A stretch of DNA of 9,154 nt from Bacteroidota bacterium (GTDB lineage: Bacteria; Bacteroidota; Ignavibacteria; Ignavibacteriales; Ignavibacteriaceae), in NCBI GenBank assembly GCA_021796135.1, contig JAJYOQ010000140.1, forward strand, positions 1 through 9,154, given 5' to 3'. Numbering within the stretch: the first letter of the stretch is position 1; each line of letters opens with the position of its first letter. Positions 6,502 through 9,154 of this stretch are shown here, one piece after another. Made by a program: the position numbers and the translations under genes. The notes below the pieces were generated by a model. The model was not told the DNA's origin and made no database searches. It was given only the letters and a program-made list of their open reading frames with translations.

Positions 6502-6734
6502 AAAAAAATACAGTTTCTTGCAAAGAAGTTATGAATCATATTTGTGATAATCTCGGAGAAGAACTCAACTCCCCGAAGTGTGCAGCTATTAAAAAACACC
6601 TTGACGAATGTCCGGATTGTATACAATACTTTAATTCAGTTGAAAAGACAATTGAGTTTTATAAATTATATAATATGGAATTCAATAATGAAGCCCACAA
6701 CCGGCTTATGAATGTTTTAGGCCTTAAAGAGTAA
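6498..6734 (+). CDS. Small soluble zinc-binding anti-sigma factor (ZAS / zf-HC2 type)
   Basis: This 78-residue protein probably sequesters the ECF sigma factor encoded just upstream. It carries the HxxxCxxC zinc motif of ZAS anti-sigma factors: H34, C38 and C41 in HLDECPDC. An N-terminal C8 lies in the CKEV position that typically supplies the fourth ligand. The ligand spacing (26 residues from C8 to H34, then 4 and 3) equals that of RsrA from Streptomyces as I recall it (C11, H37, C41, C44). Two further cysteines are present, C16 and C28. There is no transmembrane segment, so it should act in the cytoplasm, unlike membrane-bound anti-sigma factors. It starts within the sigma stop codon (ATGA overlap) and converges on the YceI gene, with 11 bp between the stops. 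Partnership is strongly implied; redox sensing is only an inference. Confidence 0.85.
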   Translation: MKKNTVSCKEVMNHICDNLGEELNSPKCAAIKKHLDECPDCIQYFNSVEKTIEFYKLYNMEFNNEAHNRLMNVLGLKE

Positions 6735-6745
6735 GATTGATTTTA

Positions 6746-7384
6746 CTAAAGTTTATTTGAGCCAACTATATTCACTTCAATATCGATTTTATCCGCTACA
6801 CGACTTCCAAGCACCATATTCTTAACATTAAATTTTGAAAGCATAATCTGAAACTTTGCATTTACTCCTAGCAAGTCTCCGGGTTCTCTTGATTCAGTTA
6901 TCGAGCTTGCGTCAAGATATGTTAAAGTTGCTGTTACAGGGACATCATTTTTAACCCCATGCAGAAAAAAAGTTCCTATTAAGTCAAGCTGCAGCTTATT
7001 ATCGGCAATTTTTTTAATATTTGTTACTTTTTTTATAGTAAAAGATATTTTGGGAAATTGATCTGCATCTAACCACTTTGGGGCGCGCAAATCTCTGTCT
7101 CTCATTGCAATTCCCGTATTAATTGAAGCGGTTGCAATTGAAATCTCACCTTTTAAGGTTTTAGCTACATTTTTTACATCAAAAGAAATTTTCCCGCTGA
7201 CATCATTAGATGTTCCATCTACTTCGTCTAGTGCTGTTATACTAGAAAATGAAACTTGGTTTTGACCCTTAGGGTCTTTAAAAGAAAAAGTTTGATTACC
7301 AGTTGCTTTGACATTAAATCCTTGTGAAAAACTTGTTGCAATAATTAAAAGAGCGGATAATATTAATTTATTTAAGAAATTCAT
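6746..7384 (-). CDS. YceI-family secreted lipid-binding-like protein
   Basis: YceI proteins are periplasmic, lipocalin-like beta-barrels that bind isoprenoid or lipid molecules in characterised members. The 212-residue product starts with a signal peptide: N5/K6, then a hydrophobic run at 7-19, with likely cleavage near SFS/Q at 20-21. No lipobox cysteine is present, so it should be soluble in the periplasm. Family motifs include TFSFKDPKG near the mature start, ATASINTG, the RDRDLRAPKWLDADQFPKISF block at about 95-116, and FFLHGVKNDVPV further on. Length is normal for the family. Its ATG directly follows the stop codon of the upstream membrane-protein gene with no base between, so translation is likely coupled. 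The ligand cannot be predicted from sequence. Confidence 0.92.
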   Translation of the reverse strand: MNFLNKLILSALLIIATSFSQGFNVKATGNQTFSFKDPKGQNQVSFSSITALDEVDGTSNDVSGKISFDVKNVAKTLKGEISIATASINTGIAMRDRDLRAPKWLDADQFPKISFTIKKVTNIKKIADNKLQLDLIGTFFLHGVKNDVPVTATLTYLDASSITESREPGDLLGVNAKFQIMLSKFNVKNMVLGSRVADKIDIEVNIVGSNKL

Positions 7385-7666
7385 TTAGTAGGCTTTCTTT
7401 TTATTTTTGAAAATGAAGAATAAAATTAATGCTAAAAGAATAATAACTATTGTAAAGGCGGCGGTGTATTCTAAACCTAATGTAAAATGATTAACCCATG
7501 CATATCGAGGAGGCTGACCAAGAAGTTTATCCACATCGCTTTGCGGAAGTTGTATTTCAATTTTATCATGGGTAAATAGATGAAATCCCTGAATTGCCCA
7601 AACACTAAATGCTATAATTATAAGAGACAGACTAGTAAAAATTGTATACTTTTGTTTTTTATTCAT
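7385..7666 (-). CDS. Small two-helix inner-membrane protein, unknown function
   Basis: I do not recognise a family for this 93-residue protein. It has two hydrophobic segments, about residues 8-28 (IFTSLSLIIIAFSVWAI) and 68-88 (AAFTIVIILLALILFFIF). A basic N-terminus (NKKQK) and a basic C-terminus (KNKKKAY) predict both ends in the cytoplasm. The loop of about 40 residues between them would be periplasmic and contains histidines (GFHLFTHDK, WVNHFTLG) and a PQSDVDKLLGQPP stretch. The start ATG at 7666 is the first in frame with a sensible N-terminus. It is the first gene of a two-gene unit with yceI, TAA and ATG directly abutting, so a membrane partner or accessory role for the secreted YceI protein is a reasonable guess. 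The divergent region upstream holds a 20-bp palindrome. Confidence 0.72.
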   Translation of the reverse strand: MNKKQKYTIFTSLSLIIIAFSVWAIQGFHLFTHDKIEIQLPQSDVDKLLGQPPRYAWVNHFTLGLEYTAAFTIVIILLALILFFIFKNKKKAY

Positions 7667-7720
7667 TTAACTATAGTTCTTACTTTTAAATATTAAAAAT
7701 ATTAACTTCTAAATAACAGA

Positions 7721-7740
7721 ATTTTTATGTACATAAAAAT
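7721..7740. promoter_or_regulatory. Perfect 20-bp palindrome in the divergent promoter region, candidate operator
   Basis: ATTTTTATGT followed by ACATAAAAAT is a perfect, ungapped 20-bp palindrome. It is 87 bp before the lhgO ATG and 54 bp before the start of the two-helix membrane protein gene. Symmetry of this length around a TATGTACATA core is typical of binding sites for dimeric regulators. The GT-AC core is compatible with GntR-type operators, a family known to control lhgO in some bacteria, but the flanks are simple A/T tracts. No regulator gene is in the window, so the binding protein is unknown. Confidence 0.5.
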
Positions 7741-7827
7741 GATTTAACGCAAACTTATTACTATTTTAAGGGCGAAAATAAATCACTTTTTTAAAAAGAT
7801 AAAATAATAAATAAATTTAGAATATAA

Positions 7828-9030
7828 ATGCCGGTATATGATTTTACGATTATAGGAAGCGGAATTGTAGGCGCTGCTACAGCTCTTTCAATTCAAAAAT
7901 TAAGCAAATATTCAGTCGCTGTAATTGAGGCAGAAAATTCTGTGGCTTATCATCAAACAGGAAATAACAGCGGGGTAATACACTCTGGACTTTATTACAA
8001 GCCCGGATCATTAAAAGCAAAAAACTGTGTTGACGGCAGGGAAATGATGTATCATTTTTGTGAGGAGCATAATATTCCGTTTGAAAAGTGCGGAAAAATT
8101 GTTTTAGCTACGTCAAAAGAAGAGTTGCCTGCCCTCGATGAATTAGAACGCCGCGGTATTGCAAATGGACTTACAGGATTAAGGAGACTGAATGAAGAAG
8201 AAATTAAGGAATACGAACCTCATGCTAAGGGAATTGCCGGAATTTTTGTAGCTGAAACAGGCATTGTAGATTATATTAAAGTGACAGAAACCTATGCTAA
8301 AATTATATCTGAAAATGGCGGAGTGTTAAAACTTAATAGTAAGTTTCGTTCTTTGAAAAAAGATAGAAATGATTTGGTTCTTGAAACTGTTAACGGAGAA
8401 GAGATCCGAACAAAATTTTTGATTAACTGTGGCGGTCTTCAATCAGATAGAATTGCAAAGATTTGTGGCATAGATCCGAATTTACAAATAATTCCTTTTA
8501 GGGGAGAATATTATAAATTAAAAAAAGAAAAAGAATACCTAGTTAAGAATTTAATTTACCCCGTTCCGGATCCAAGATTTCCTTTCTTAGGAGTACATTT
8601 TACAAAAATGATTAGCGGCGGAATTGAGGCTGGACCTAATGCCGTTCTAGCATTTAAGAGAGAAGGATATACAAATAAAGATTTCTCATTCGGAGATGTA
8701 GCCGGTATGATCAGCTATCCCGGATTTTGGAAAATGGCAAAGCAATATTATAAAATGGGATTTACTGAATTTAGAAGATCGTTTAGCAAAAGACTTTTTG
8801 TTGAGTCTTTACAAAAATTAGTCCCCGAAATAGAATTTGACGATGTTTATGCGGAAGGTGCCGGAGTCAGGGCACAAGCGCTCGAATCGAATGGAAAACT
8901 TGTAGATGATTTTAGAATAATTGAAGCAGAAAGAATGATTCATGTGCTAAATGCGCCGTCACCAGCTGCCACAGCATCATTAAGCATAGGTAATATTATT
9001 GCAAACAAAGCGATTTCCGCTTTTAATTGA
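7828..9030 (+). CDS. lhgO: L-2-hydroxyglutarate oxidase (FAD-dependent, LhgO/YgaF family)
   Basis: LhgO oxidises L-2-hydroxyglutarate to 2-oxoglutarate at the inner face of the membrane, passing electrons to oxygen or the quinone pool depending on the organism. This 400-residue protein is full length. The N-terminal dinucleotide-binding motif is IIGSGIVGAATA (GxGxxG at 10-15), with the adenine-ribose acidic residue in AVIEAE (E34). The family-specific block HQTGNNSGVIHSGLYY starts at residue 42, and the C-terminal FAD contact NAPSPAATASLSIG is at 375-388. No signal peptide is seen. The ATG at 7828 puts the FAD motif at the usual distance from the N-terminus; there is no Shine-Dalgarno. It is transcribed alone, divergently from the YceI unit across a palindrome. 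The FAD-oxidase remnant at the left edge belongs to the family of the D-isomer enzyme, but any link is speculative. Confidence 0.95.
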   Translation: MPVYDFTIIGSGIVGAATALSIQKLSKYSVAVIEAENSVAYHQTGNNSGVIHSGLYYKPGSLKAKNCVDGREMMYHFCEEHNIPFEKCGKIVLATSKEELPALDELERRGIANGLTGLRRLNEEEIKEYEPHAKGIAGIFVAETGIVDYIKVTETYAKIISENGGVLKLNSKFRSLKKDRNDLVLETVNGEEIRTKFLINCGGLQSDRIAKICGIDPNLQIIPFRGEYYKLKKEKEYLVKNLIYPVPDPRFPFLGVHFTKMISGGIEAGPNAVLAFKREGYTNKDFSFGDVAGMISYPGFWKMAKQYYKMGFTEFRRSFSKRLFVESLQKLVPEIEFDDVYAEGAGVRAQALESNGKLVDDFRIIEAERMIHVLNAPSPAATASLSIGNIIANKAISAFN

Positions 9031-9048
9031 AAAAGCGATATAATATCG
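9018..9048 (+). terminator. Overlapping inverted repeats at the lhgO stop codon, possible weak terminator
   Basis: CGCTTTT (9018-9024) pairs perfectly with AAAAGCG (9031-9037) around a 6-nt loop that contains most of the final codons including TGA. A second inverted repeat, CGATAT-A-ATATCG (9036-9048), shares bases 9036-9037 with the first arm, so the two cannot both form fully. No T-run follows immediately, so intrinsic termination is doubtful. The remaining 9049-9154 is AT-rich, with no gene I can support. Confidence 0.3.
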
Positions 9049-9154
9049 TTCAATAAGATGATATAGAGGACATAATATTAATCAATAGATAGTTAATTTT
9101 AAGTAATTTTATAAAGTGATTTTTTGTAAATATATTTCGGGGACTAATTTTTGT

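Noticed and set aside
6279..6626. 115-codon minus-strand open frame
   Set aside because: It runs opposite the sigma and anti-sigma genes, both of which have unmistakable family motifs; no independent evidence.
6730..6747. AGTAA...TTACT inverted repeat as a bidirectional terminator between the anti-sigma and yceI genes
   Set aside because: Only five A/T-rich pairs and no T-run on either side; it also overlaps both stop codons, so chance is likely.
1..9154. CRISPR array, tRNA/rRNA genes, toxin-antitoxin or defence cassette
   Set aside because: No regularly spaced repeats, cloverleaf-like or rRNA-like segments, and no gene of a known defence or toxin family were seen on either strand.

Overview
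The window is strongly AT-rich, and most start codons have no Shine-Dalgarno motif in front of them. The protein families and their sequence style (a divergent MiaA, CysRS, ECF sigma factor with a small zinc anti-sigma factor, YceI, LhgO) suggest a chromosomal segment from the Bacteroidota/Chlorobiota/Ignavibacteriota group. This placement rests on general resemblance, not on a marker gene.

Layout. Positions 1-127 look like one end of an IS21-type insertion sequence: two tandem 20-bp end repeats, then a terminal CA. Directly after it, 128-421 (+) is the C-terminal stump of a GlcD/D-lactate-dehydrogenase/D-2-hydroxyglutarate-dehydrogenase type FAD-linked oxidase, apparently cut by the insertion. 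Positions 5618-439 (-) hold four co-directional genes in transcription order: a cyclic-nucleotide-binding/GAF/histidine-kinase protein, miaA, cysS, and a YgjP-like zinc metallopeptidase with a TTG start. Gaps between them are 48, 85 and 19 bp, so one transcript is plausible. Positions 5619-5940 are a divergent intergenic region with a small frameshifted, coding-like remnant. Positions 5941-6734 (+) encode an ECF sigma factor and, overlapping it by four bases, a soluble zinc-binding anti-sigma factor. Convergent to these, 7666-6746 (-) is a two-gene unit: a small two-helix membrane protein followed, with no intervening base, by a secreted YceI-family protein. After a divergent promoter region with a perfect 20-bp palindrome comes lhgO (7828-9030, +), an L-2-hydroxyglutarate oxidase, with overlapping inverted repeats at its stop codon.

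How the genes work together. miaA and cysS are tRNA-function housekeeping genes, expressed apparently downstream of a signalling protein. That protein has an intact ATP-binding domain, but the usual phospho-acceptor histidine position holds asparagine (N471), which is the most notable protein-level oddity here. The sigma/anti-sigma pair is a self-contained regulatory switch, probably cytoplasmic and possibly redox- or zinc-responsive. The palindrome between the YceI unit and lhgO is the best operator candidate. I see no tRNA, rRNA, CRISPR array, toxin-antitoxin pair or defence system, and no clearly novel multi-gene system.
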